Source: Ruminococcus flavefaciens (lineage in GTDB: Bacteria > Bacillota > Clostridia > Oscillospirales > Ruminococcaceae). From it: a stretch of DNA of 6,637 nucleotides. Under the pieces are notes generated by a model, which was given only the letters and a program-made list of their open reading frames with translations, was not told the DNA's origin and did no database searches. The stretch lies in NCBI GenBank assembly GCA_902796705.1, contig CADBQF010000015.1:1-6637 (forward strand), in the 5' to 3' direction. The position numbers and the translations under genes were made by a program. This document shows positions 1 through 5,497 of this stretch, in pieces (the first letter of the stretch is position 1; every line of letters starts with the position of its first letter).

Positions 1-14
1 CTTTGGAAGGGGGT

Positions 15-51
15 GTGGGGGAGAACCTTTCCTCAGAAAGGTTTCCCCCAC
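15..51. repeat. Long imperfect hairpin, probable dispersed palindromic element or terminator of an upstream gene
   Basis: Positions 15-21 (GTGGGGG) pair with 45-51 (CCCCCAC), and 24-31 (AACCTTTC) pair with 36-43 (GAAAGGTT). One inner position is asymmetric (AG at 22-23 against T at 44), and the loop is CTCA (32-35). The stem is therefore about 15-16 bp. There is no T-run directly after it on either strand, so it is not a textbook intrinsic terminator. From memory, very similar GGGGGAGAACC...GGTTTCCCCC elements recur between genes in Ruminococcus and relatives, so a dispersed element is the favoured reading. That recurrence cannot be checked from this window. Confidence 0.6.
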
Positions 52-55
52 TAAA

Positions 56-100
56 AGGTATAAACCTCTTTATAAGCAGCAAGTATACTGTCGGGGAGGT
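56..100 (+). promoter_or_regulatory. Candidate RBS-sequestering pseudoknot in the pnuC leader (possible riboswitch)
   Basis: TATAAA (59-64) and TTTATA (69-74) form a 6-bp hairpin whose four-base loop is CCTC (65-68). That loop is complementary to GAGG (96-99) inside the pnuC ribosome binding site GGGGAGGT (93-100), so an H-type pseudoknot could hide the site. Competing local pairings exist: AGGT (56-59) with ACCT (64-67), and the self-complementary AGTATACT (82-89). pnuC genes are known riboswitch targets (the NAD+-II or 'pnuC motif' class is a compact SD-sequestering pseudoknot). I cannot match this leader to that consensus from memory, so the ligand is inference and the A-U stem is weak. 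Confidence 0.35.
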
Positions 101-105
101 CTGTG

Positions 106-828
106 ATGAAAAAGATACTTGATTATTTTACTGCCGGAGAAAAGCTCCTGTGGTGCATATCTGTGCTGATGATACTTGTTCCCTGTTTCATATTCGGCGG
201 AGGGAGCGTTCTTTCGCTTTCGGCTTCGCTGCTCGGAGTCACGTCGCTCATATTCGCTGCAAAGGGAAATCCTGCGGCTCAGGCGATGATGATAGTTTTC
301 TGCATACTCTACGGCATCATATCATACAGCTTCTCATACTACGGCGAAATGCTCACATACATGGCTATGACAGGCCCTATGGCTGTTATATCGCTCATCT
401 CGTGGCTGAAAAATCCTTTCAACGGCGATCACAGCACTGTGAGGGTGAATTCGCTCAGCCGGACGGAATTTCTTCTCATACCTATACCGGCAGCGGCAGT
501 CACGGTGATCTTTTACTTCATACTGAAATATTTCCATACTGCCAATCTCCTGCCAAGCACGATATCCGTGACGACGAGCTTTATCGCTGTGTATCTGACA
601 TTCAGGAGAAGTCCGTATTTTGCGGCGGCGTATGCTTCAAACGATATCGTGCTGGTGATACTATGGTCGCTCGCAAGCCTGAAAAATATAGAGTATCTCT
701 CCGTCGTCATGTGCTTCCTCGCCTTCCTCTTCAACGATATCTACGGCTTCATAAGCTGGAGGAAAATGGAAAAGAAGCAGAAGGCTGAGGATTCTGGTAT
801 GCAAATAAAATATCAAACTGGTCATTGA
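106..828 (+). CDS. pnuC: PnuC-family nicotinamide riboside / NMN transporter
   Basis: This is a polytopic inner-membrane protein of 240 residues, in the usual size range for PnuC. The family imports nicotinamide riboside (or NMN) by facilitated diffusion, coupled to intracellular phosphorylation for NAD salvage. About seven hydrophobic segments are visible (roughly residues 14-33, 35-52, 57-77, 84-100, 122-142, 149-166 and 180-215). Family-like motifs are YASNDIVLVILW near 176-187 and the C-terminal FNDIYGFISWRKME near 209-222, followed by a short charged tail. The start chosen is ATG at 106, about five bases after GGGGAGGT (93-100). The in-frame GTG at 103 lies too close to that site. No NadR-type kinase is adjacent, so the trapping enzyme must be encoded elsewhere. 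The leader may be translationally regulated (see 56-100). The next operon's promoter overlaps its stop codon. Confidence 0.85.
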   Translation: MKKILDYFTAGEKLLWCISVLMILVPCFIFGGGSVLSLSASLLGVTSLIFAAKGNPAAQAMMIVFCILYGIISYSFSYYGEMLTYMAMTGPMAVISLISWLKNPFNGDHSTVRVNSLSRTEFLLIPIPAAAVTVIFYFILKYFHTANLLPSTISVTTSFIAVYLTFRRSPYFAAAYASNDIVLVILWSLASLKNIEYLSVVMCFLAFLFNDIYGFISWRKMEKKQKAEDSGMQIKYQTGH

Positions 829-853
829 CTCTTTTGCTTTTCCGGAGTAAAAT
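825..853 (+). promoter_or_regulatory. Sigma-A promoter for the pdx kinase operon
   Basis: The -35 box is TTGACT (825-830) and the -10 box is TAAAAT (848-853), with an exact 17-nt spacer. Transcription should start near 860, leaving an A/T-rich leader of about 40 nt. The -35 box overlaps the TGA stop codon of pnuC (826-828), so the kinase operon can be transcribed independently of pnuC. No clear terminator separates the two genes, so read-through from pnuC is also possible. Confidence 0.75.
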
Positions 854-898
854 ATACATAGTCTATAAAACATATATATTTTAAAAGGAATGATAAGT

Positions 899-1753
899 AT
901 GAAAAAAGTTGTTACTATCCAGGATATCTCATGTTTCGGAAAATGCTCGCTCACTGTCGCACTTCCCGTCATATCAGCTATGGGCATCGAGACTGCCGTT
1001 ATCCCTACAGCCGTACTTTCGACGCATACAGGAGGATTTCAGGGCTGGACTTTCCGTGACCTCACAAATGACATTCCCGATATCGCCGCCCACTGGAAAA
1101 AGCTTGACCTTAAATTTGACGCAATATACACAGGATATCTCGGCTCAAAGGAGCAGATAAAGATCGTTTCTGACTTCTTTGACGATTTCGGCAGAGAAGA
1201 TAATCTCATCATCGTTGATCCGGCTATGGCTGACAACGGAAAGCTCTATGCCGGCTTTACAGATGATTTCGTGCAGGAAATGACAAAGCTCTGCTCAAAA
1301 GCCGATTTTATCATACCCAATATGACAGAAGCCGCTTTCCTGCTCGGTATTCCCTATAAAGAGGATTATGACAGGGCGTATGCGGAAGATATCCTCCGCA
1401 GACTTGCCGGTCTCGGCTGCAAAACTCCCGTTCTTACAGGAGTTCACTTCGACAGCGAAAAACAGGGGGCTGCCCTCTATGACTCCGTGAACGATAAATT
1501 CTACTATTCGTTCAGGAACAATATCGACAAGACCGTCCACGGTACAGGTGATATCTTCGCAAGCGTCTTCACCGGTGCTGCTGTCCTCGGAAAAAACTAT
1601 CAGGATATGATCGGCATCGCCGTAAACTATACAGTTGACTGCATCGAAGTGACACTCCCCCATTTTGACGAATCATGGTACGGAAGCAGCTTTGAACTCT
1701 GCCTCGGCAAACTAATAGAATATGTAAAGGGTGATACAAATGAGAACGCATAA
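899..1753 (+). CDS. pdxY: Pyridoxal/pyridoxamine kinase, ribokinase-like (PfkB) superfamily
   Basis: This 284-residue cytoplasmic kinase phosphorylates B6 vitamers (pyridoxal, pyridoxamine, pyridoxine) with ATP and so traps them in the cell for PLP synthesis. Visible hallmarks are the N-terminal strand VVTIQDISCFGKCSL (4-18), the substrate-side segment STHTGGFQGW (41-50), the VDPAM segment (106-110) and PNMTEAAFL (140-148, the NxxE-type metal/phosphate motif). The anion-hole signature HGTGD lies at 214-218, with D218 as the expected catalytic base. Length matches PdxY/PdxK-type kinases. The start is ATG at 899, nine bases after AAGGA (885-889); the in-frame ATG at 890 overlaps that purine run. 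The gene overlaps the next by 14 nt, implying translational coupling. Exact vitamer preference, and use of the symbol pdxY rather than pdxK, are inference. Confidence 0.88.
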   Translation: MKKVVTIQDISCFGKCSLTVALPVISAMGIETAVIPTAVLSTHTGGFQGWTFRDLTNDIPDIAAHWKKLDLKFDAIYTGYLGSKEQIKIVSDFFDDFGREDNLIIVDPAMADNGKLYAGFTDDFVQEMTKLCSKADFIIPNMTEAAFLLGIPYKEDYDRAYAEDILRRLAGLGCKTPVLTGVHFDSEKQGAALYDSVNDKFYYSFRNNIDKTVHGTGDIFASVFTGAAVLGKNYQDMIGIAVNYTVDCIEVTLPHFDESWYGSSFELCLGKLIEYVKGDTNENA

Positions 1754-2267
1754 GGTAAGGATAATGACGATAACAGGTATGCTCACAGCTCTTGTGTGCG
1801 TATCTACGATGATGATAAGGATACCTACTCCGACTAAAGGATATATAAACCTCGGTGACTGCATCGTCAATATCGCTGCATGGCTGCTCGGCCCGTTATA
1901 CGGTGCATTCGCTGCCGGAGCAGGTTCGGCTCTCTCCGACCTTTTTGCAGGATATACAGTGTATGTTCCGGCTACTTTCATTATCAAAGGACTCATGGCT
2001 CTGGCTTCATGGGCTGTATTCACGCAGCTCCGCAAAAAGAAATTGAGCGTCCCTGCCTGCATCGCCGCCGCTGTAACGGCAGAAGTCATCATGACTGCCG
2101 GATATTTCGCTTTTGAAGCCTTCCTGTACGGTTCGTTCGCCGCAGCAGTTCCCGGCATCTCCGGAAATATCATTCAGGGCGTGGGCGGAATTGTCGGCTC
2201 TGTGCTGATTTATGAGGCGGTGGGGAAAAGAGTGACGGTGCTTTCAGAAAGAGATCAATTTAATTAA
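1740..2267 (+). CDS. ECF transporter S component, HmpT/PdxU-like (COG4720 type), predicted vitamin B6 specificity
   Basis: This 175-residue integral membrane protein has about six hydrophobic segments. It looks like the substrate-binding (S) subunit of an energy-coupling factor transporter, which docks on a shared EcfA-EcfA'-EcfT module. Family-like features are the small-residue first helix (GMLTALVC, 13-20), the IRIPTPTKGYINLGD stretch (26-40), the segment LLGPLYGAFAAGAGSALSDL (49-68), and VPATFIIKGL (76-85). No ATPase or T component is nearby, so it would be a solitary (group II) S subunit. Related proteins carry hydroxymethylpyrimidine or pyridoxine; the 14-nt overlap with the pyridoxal kinase makes a B6 vitamer the likeliest substrate (inference). 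The start is ATG at 1740, eight bases after AAAGGG (1726-1731). The in-frame GTG at 1731 lies inside that site and is rejected. Confidence 0.8.
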   Translation: MRTHKVRIMTITGMLTALVCVSTMMIRIPTPTKGYINLGDCIVNIAAWLLGPLYGAFAAGAGSALSDLFAGYTVYVPATFIIKGLMALASWAVFTQLRKKKLSVPACIAAAVTAEVIMTAGYFAFEAFLYGSFAAAVPGISGNIIQGVGGIVGSVLIYEAVGKRVTVLSERDQFN

Positions 2268-2289
2268 AGACCTGAACGGAGCGTGACCA

Positions 2290-3252
2290 ATGAGATCATC
2301 ATATATTCCGCTGCTTTGTGCGATGCTGCTTATCGGCGGCATGGTCGGTGCAGCGGAAGTTTTTCGGAATAACGAGATAATATTCCCTGAGATCGCAGCG
2401 ATAGCGGCCGGAGCTTTGCTGAAAAGCGAACTCGCATGGAGGACGGACAGCCGGCGGATATTCTGCTCTATAGCGGTATGTGCAGCACTGGGACTGGGGA
2501 TAGTCCTGTTCATGCCGGGAGCTGTCTGGTTTCAGATGAGTGCGGCATATCTGGCGGCATCGGTGCTGTTCATGATATCCGGGACGAGTTTTGCCCCTAT
2601 GATATCGGCGGCTGTACTGCCGGTGCTGCTTCAGACGAGATCAGTGGTCTATCTGCTGGCGGCCTGTATACTTACAGCCCTTATCCTTCTGGTCAGACAA
2701 CTGCTCATCAGAAAAGATATCCTTGCTGACAAACCATTCAGGAAGCTCCCCTTCCCTGACAGGAACGATATCATTCAGATGATGATACGCTGGCTGATCG
2801 TGACTGCTGTGATATTCTCCGCACTTGGAACGGGGCTGAGATTTGCCGCTGCTCCGCCGCTCCTTGTGGCTTTTACGGAATTCTGGAAGCCCGGAGCTGT
2901 ATCACGGAAACAGCCGCTCTCGGTCATAGCACTTATCGCTCTCTGTGCTGCGAGCGGTGCTGGGATACGCTGGCTGCTCTGTGTATCGGTCGGGATACCG
3001 ATGTGCATAGCTGCGGCACTGACGATAGCTGTAGTCTACTTCATCATGAAACGCATCGGTCTGATGCTTCCGCCGGCAGCGGCGATATCTGTACTTGCAT
3101 TTCTTATCCCGGAGAAAATGCTCCTCGTCTTTCCGGTGCAGATAATGATCGGGATATCCGTGCTTGTCGGTGCATCGTTTCTCTACAGGGAAAAGGCGGC
3201 ACAGGCTGTTTTCAGGAAAGGAAGACGTATCCTCAACGCTATCCGCCGATAA
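2290..3252 (+). CDS. Polytopic membrane protein with two tandem HPP-like halves
   Basis: This 320-residue, highly hydrophobic protein has no signal peptide and a basic C-terminal tail (about 299-320). I see an internal duplication. Residues 31-113 begin with FPEIAAIAAGALL and end with FAPMISAAVLPVL. Residues 186-273 begin with APPLLVAFTEFWKP and end with LPPAAAISVLAFL. A charged cytoplasmic-looking linker (about 139-162) lies between them. Each half resembles the HPP membrane domain (an RPPL.ASFGA-like start and an HPPAGA-like end), although the His of the HPP signature is replaced by Phe or Leu. HPP proteins are poorly characterised; a plant/cyanobacterial branch has been linked to nitrite transport. 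The start ATG follows GGAG (2278-2281) by eight bases. The gene lies 22 nt after the S component, so it shares the operon, but its role there is unknown. It lacks the recognisable features of an EcfT subunit. Confidence 0.6.
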   Translation: MRSSYIPLLCAMLLIGGMVGAAEVFRNNEIIFPEIAAIAAGALLKSELAWRTDSRRIFCSIAVCAALGLGIVLFMPGAVWFQMSAAYLAASVLFMISGTSFAPMISAAVLPVLLQTRSVVYLLAACILTALILLVRQLLIRKDILADKPFRKLPFPDRNDIIQMMIRWLIVTAVIFSALGTGLRFAAAPPLLVAFTEFWKPGAVSRKQPLSVIALIALCAASGAGIRWLLCVSVGIPMCIAAALTIAVVYFIMKRIGLMLPPAAAISVLAFLIPEKMLLVFPVQIMIGISVLVGASFLYREKAAQAVFRKGRRILNAIRR

Positions 3253-3259
3253 AAGTTCC

Positions 3260-3289
3260 GCCCCGGAGCATTTCAGAGTGCTTCGGGGC
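3260..3289. terminator. Hairpin terminator between convergent genes
   Basis: GCCCCGGAGCA (3260-3270) pairs with TGCTTCGGGGC (3279-3289), giving 11 bp with a single G-U pair and an 8-nt loop. On the plus strand it is followed by a T-enriched stretch (ATTGCTGTTTC). On the minus strand it is followed by GGAACTTTT. Both T-tracts are weak, but the position between two convergent stop codons (3252 and 3316) supports a bidirectional terminator. Confidence 0.7.
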
Positions 3290-3315
3290 ATTGCTGTTTC
3301 AATTCTTTCCGGAAA

Positions 3316-4077
3316 TTATATTTTTTTGACAGTCACTCCGTCAATTTGTATCAGTACATCTTTGATATTATCAGGATCGTCACAGTATTCCGACAGCGAA
3401 CGGTACACGCTGTATATCGATGTACTGCATGATATGGAAGGTATAACTGTATCACGTTCCCTTTTGTGAGGGATATGGTCAGGCGGTATCAGGGCATCAA
3501 GATCAGCTTTTGAATCTGCACACAAAAGAGAGAGCGTCCGGCAGTTTATCCCGCTTTCCCTGAGTGAAAGAGCGAGCTTTTTGTATTCTTCTATAAGTTC
3601 GTCTTTATCGGGTTTATCGGGAATGATGACTTTTATCACGAAGTCATTATCAGCAAGATATGACGCAAGATCTGAGGCCGAATCATAATCCACGTCCGGA
3701 AAATGATTTACCGCAAGATCAGAAACGAGGACTTTGCACCCCGGTTCGGCTTTTTCGGCGGCTCTGCGGATAGAGGAATAAGCTTCGTCACCGTATTTTA
3801 CGAACATATAGTCAGTCTTGACGGGAGACCTTTTATCAAAGCGGAATATCCTAATCTCCTTATCGCCTGTATCTCTGCACGCAGCTATGATATTGCACTC
3901 AGCACCGCCTGCCGGTCTTTTCGCCTTGAGCCTGAATTCTGTCCCGAACTGTTCGCTCACGGTATTTATCGCATATCTGACATCTGCACGTTTGTTTCCC
4001 CCGAAGACGCAGGAATAGCCTGATGCGGCTATGATGCCGACTGATACGATCAGTGCTTTTTTTAAACCGAATTTCAT
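3316..4077 (-). CDS. Exported or membrane-anchored cysteine-rich protein of unknown function
   Basis: I do not recognise a family for this 253-residue product. It starts with a typical export signal or anchor: a basic N-terminus (MKFGLKK) and a hydrophobic core (about 8-20), then SGYSC with Cys23. Cys23 could be a lipidation site, but Tyr at -2 and Ser at -1 make a poor lipobox. The rest is soluble-looking, alternating alpha/beta in character, with hydrophobic strands at about 74-80, 114-121, 146-153 and 240-250 and a charged helix at 155-175. Eight cysteines are present (23, 61, 67, 114, 179, 186, 217, 232), which is many for an extracytoplasmic protein. The start is the ATG at 4077, preceded on its strand by AAAGGAGG (4091-4084). 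An in-frame GTG at 4095 lies upstream of that site and is rejected. The gene has its own promoter (4111-4139) and appears monocistronic. Confidence 0.7.
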   Translation of the reverse strand: MKFGLKKALIVSVGIIAASGYSCVFGGNKRADVRYAINTVSEQFGTEFRLKAKRPAGGAECNIIAACRDTGDKEIRIFRFDKRSPVKTDYMFVKYGDEAYSSIRRAAEKAEPGCKVLVSDLAVNHFPDVDYDSASDLASYLADNDFVIKVIIPDKPDKDELIEEYKKLALSLRESGINCRTLSLLCADSKADLDALIPPDHIPHKRERDTVIPSISCSTSIYSVYRSLSEYCDDPDNIKDVLIQIDGVTVKKI

Positions 4078-4110
4078 AGACTGCCTCCTTTTCACTTATC
4101 GTCCGTTCAT

Positions 4111-4139
4111 ATTGTACCACATAATTAAAATAATTGCAA
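4111..4139 (-). promoter_or_regulatory. Sigma-A promoter for the minus-strand cysteine-rich protein gene
   Basis: Reading the minus strand, the -35 box is TTGCAA (4139-4134) and the -10 box is TACAAT (4116-4111), with an exact 17-nt spacer. Transcription should begin near 4104-4105, giving a leader of under 30 nt that contains the AAAGGAGG ribosome binding site (4091-4084) ahead of the ATG at 4077. This supports the chosen start. Confidence 0.75.
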
Positions 4140-4163
4140 GAGCTGCAAATAAGTTCCGGTCAT

Positions 4164-4220
4164 GTCAGGACAGGTTCTTATACTCACCTGACTCCCCCGG
4201 CTGTCACCCAGATTCACCCC
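4164..4220. promoter_or_regulatory. Possible operator region: phased TCACC repeats and inverted repeats between divergent promoters
   Basis: TCACC occurs at 4184-4188, 4204-4208 and 4214-4218, offsets of 20 and 10 bases, so all three face the same side of the helix just upstream of the plus-strand -35 box. GTCAGG (4164-4169) and CCTGAC (4187-4192) form an inverted repeat, and CAGGT/ACCTG (4171-4175, 4186-4190) is an alternative. Further out, CCCCCG (4194-4199) can pair with CGGGGG (4235-4240), which lies within the promoter spacer. These are short elements that could arise by chance. No regulator gene is adjacent. Confidence 0.25.
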
Positions 4221-4225
4221 GTGTA

Positions 4226-4254
4226 TTGCTTTTTCGGGGGCATCATGTTATAAT
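4226..4254 (+). promoter_or_regulatory. Sigma-A promoter for the acidic protein gene
   Basis: The -35 box is TTGCTT (4226-4231) and the -10 box is a perfect TATAAT (4249-4254), with an exact 17-nt spacer. Transcription should start near 4261, giving a leader of about 29 nt that contains the GGGAGGTGAG ribosome binding site (4275-4284). It is divergent from the minus-strand promoter at 4111-4139. Confidence 0.8.
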
Positions 4255-4289
4255 AACTTTAGTCCGCAGGTTTTGGGAGGTGAGACAAG

Positions 4290-4829
4290 ATGTTCACAAA
4301 ACCTCAGCGTAAAAGACCAGTGCGAAAGGAGCATAATATGGAACAGAACGAAAACAAAGATGAAATGACTGATGATGACGATTTTTACAAACACTATTCT
4401 CCTGCGGAAGTCATAGCATTTCTGAAAAAGAGAAATTTTGAAAAGTTCACCCTGACTGATACATCAGCTTCTTTATTTATGGAGAATAACGGGCTCTTCG
4501 TCCTCGAAGCATCTGACGGGAAAATATCAGATGAAACGATAGAACTGGCGGTCAGAATGCTCGGCGATCTGGCAAAATGCGTCAGACTTGCAAAGCCATG
4601 GCTGGAACATTTCAACCTGAAAAACGACAGGTGGCACCCCGATGCACTTGATGCAGGCTATGAGGTCAGCAGCATCTACGTCGGAACATACGACTGCGGC
4701 GGGCCGTTCAGGTCACCGTCGTCGGGGGTTACTATTTCGTTCTCCCCGGTCAATTATTATCCCTGTCAGTTCACCGTGAAATATCACCGCAATTTATGGC
4801 CTTTCGCCGTGGAGGAATGGGTGGAATAA
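4290..4829 (+). CDS. Acidic cytoplasmic protein of unknown function, two possible in-frame starts
   Basis: This 179-residue protein has no signal peptide or membrane segment, and I cannot assign a family. A very acidic stretch (residues 17-32) is followed by a helical region with YSPAEVIAFLKKRNF (36-50), a beta-like segment (52-75), a helix (81-107), and a conserved-looking C-terminal beta region. That region contains GYEVSSIYVGTYDCGGPF (123-140) and NYYPCQFTVKYHRNLWPF (155-172) and ends in EEWVE. Such small, single-domain proteins resemble orphan immunity-type or DUF proteins, but there is no toxin neighbour. Two starts are well supported: ATG 4290 after GGGAGGTGAG (4275-4284), and ATG 4338 after AAAGGAG (4325-4331). 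The first adds 16 basic residues (MFTKPQRKRPVRKEHN). The promoter at 4226-4254 allows both. Confidence 0.7.
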   Translation: MFTKPQRKRPVRKEHNMEQNENKDEMTDDDDFYKHYSPAEVIAFLKKRNFEKFTLTDTSASLFMENNGLFVLEASDGKISDETIELAVRMLGDLAKCVRLAKPWLEHFNLKNDRWHPDALDAGYEVSSIYVGTYDCGGPFRSPSSGVTISFSPVNYYPCQFTVKYHRNLWPFAVEEWVE

Positions 4830-4862
4830 AGAAAATCCCCCTGACTCGGACGCTGCCGTTGT

Positions 4863-4885
4863 TTCTGAATGTACAGAATTTTTTT
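4863..4885 (+). terminator. Weak candidate intrinsic terminator after the acidic protein gene
   Basis: TTCTG (4863-4867) pairs with CAGAA (4874-4878) around a 6-nt loop and is followed immediately by seven T (4879-4885). The stem is short and A/T-rich, so efficiency may be low. An alternative pairing, AATGT (4868-4872) with ACATT (4886-4890), would compete with it. If termination fails, the downstream sigma factor operon would be reached by read-through. Confidence 0.4.
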
Positions 4886-4939
4886 ACATTGCAGCATTTC
4901 CGGAACTTTTGCGTCTTATAAGGTGAAAGGAGTGAGGAA

Positions 4940-5497
4940 ATGGAAGACAGCTATATCATCGATCTGTTCTGGAAGAGAAACGAACAGGCAATAAAGGAGA
5001 CTGACAAAAAATACGGCAGACTGTGCTACAGACTTGCAAACAATATCCTTAAACATAACGAGGATTCGGAAGAGTGCGTCAATGACACATTTCTGAAAAT
5101 ATGGGATTCTATCCCTGATGACCGTCCGCTGCACTTTTCGGCGTATATATGCCAGATCACAAAAAGGCTTGCTCTTTCAAAATACCGCTATAACAATGCC
5201 GGAAAAAGAGATCCGGAGAATCGTATCCAGTATGACGAACTGTCAGAGATCGTATCCGGCAGGGACGATCCCGAAAATGTGATCGCTGCGGCAGAACTGA
5301 GCCGGGCAATAAACGATTATCTGCTGACCGAAAGCAGACAGAACCGTATCATTTTTGTCAGGAGGTACTGGTATTACGACAAAACGGACGACATCGCATC
5401 AGCTATGGATATCAGTGCCGGTACAGTAAGATCAACTCTGAGCCGTATGAGAAAACGCCTGAAAAAGTATCTGGAGAAAGAGGGATTTGAATTATGA
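4940..5497 (+). CDS. ECF-type RNA polymerase sigma factor (sigma-70 family)
   Basis: This 185-residue protein has the two-domain layout of group 4 sigma factors. Region 2 spans about 10-83: the core-binding region 2.2-like stretch SEECVNDTFLKIWDSIP lies at 43-59, and the promoter-melting and -10-recognition part at about 66-83 contains YICQITKRLALSKYR. A variable acidic linker (about 84-115) follows. Region 4 spans about 117-178, and its -35-binding helix-turn-helix DIASAMDISAGTVRSTLSRM lies at 151-170, followed by a basic helix RKRLKKYL (171-178). The start ATG follows AAAGGAG (4926-4932) by seven bases. Its stop overlaps the next start as ATGA (5494-5497), so the partner membrane protein is co-translated. 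The target promoters are not identifiable here, and I did not find a convincing self-recognised ECF promoter upstream. Confidence 0.92.
   Translation: MEDSYIIDLFWKRNEQAIKETDKKYGRLCYRLANNILKHNEDSEECVNDTFLKIWDSIPDDRPLHFSAYICQITKRLALSKYRYNNAGKRDPENRIQYDELSEIVSGRDDPENVIAAAELSRAINDYLLTESRQNRIIFVRRYWYYDKTDDIASAMDISAGTVRSTLSRMRKRLKKYLEKEGFEL

Noticed and set aside
103..105. GTG start codon for pnuC
   Set aside because: It lies only about two bases after the GGGGAGGT ribosome binding site; the ATG at 106 has better spacing.
150..788. Long plus-strand open frame overlapping pnuC
   Set aside because: His/Arg/Ser-rich, no family resemblance; a shadow frame of the membrane-protein gene.
890..892. Upstream ATG for the pyridoxal kinase
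   Set aside because: It overlaps the AAGGA ribosome binding site (885-889); the ATG at 899 is correctly spaced and gives the family-like N-terminus.
661..987. Minus-strand open frame spanning the pnuC end and kinase start
   Set aside because: No ribosome binding site or recognisable domain; it crosses a promoter and two well-supported genes.
1712..2173. Minus-strand 153-residue open frame opposite the S component
   Set aside because: Ala-rich antisense translation of a membrane protein gene, with no separate support.
2902..3291. Minus-strand open frame running through the terminator at 3260-3289
   Set aside because: It covers a hairpin terminator and opposes the HPP-like gene; charged, low-complexity shadow translation.
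4902..4915. GGAAC and CGTC elements as an autoregulated ECF promoter
   Set aside because: The spacing is only five bases instead of about 16-17, so they cannot serve as -35 and -10 of one ECF promoter.
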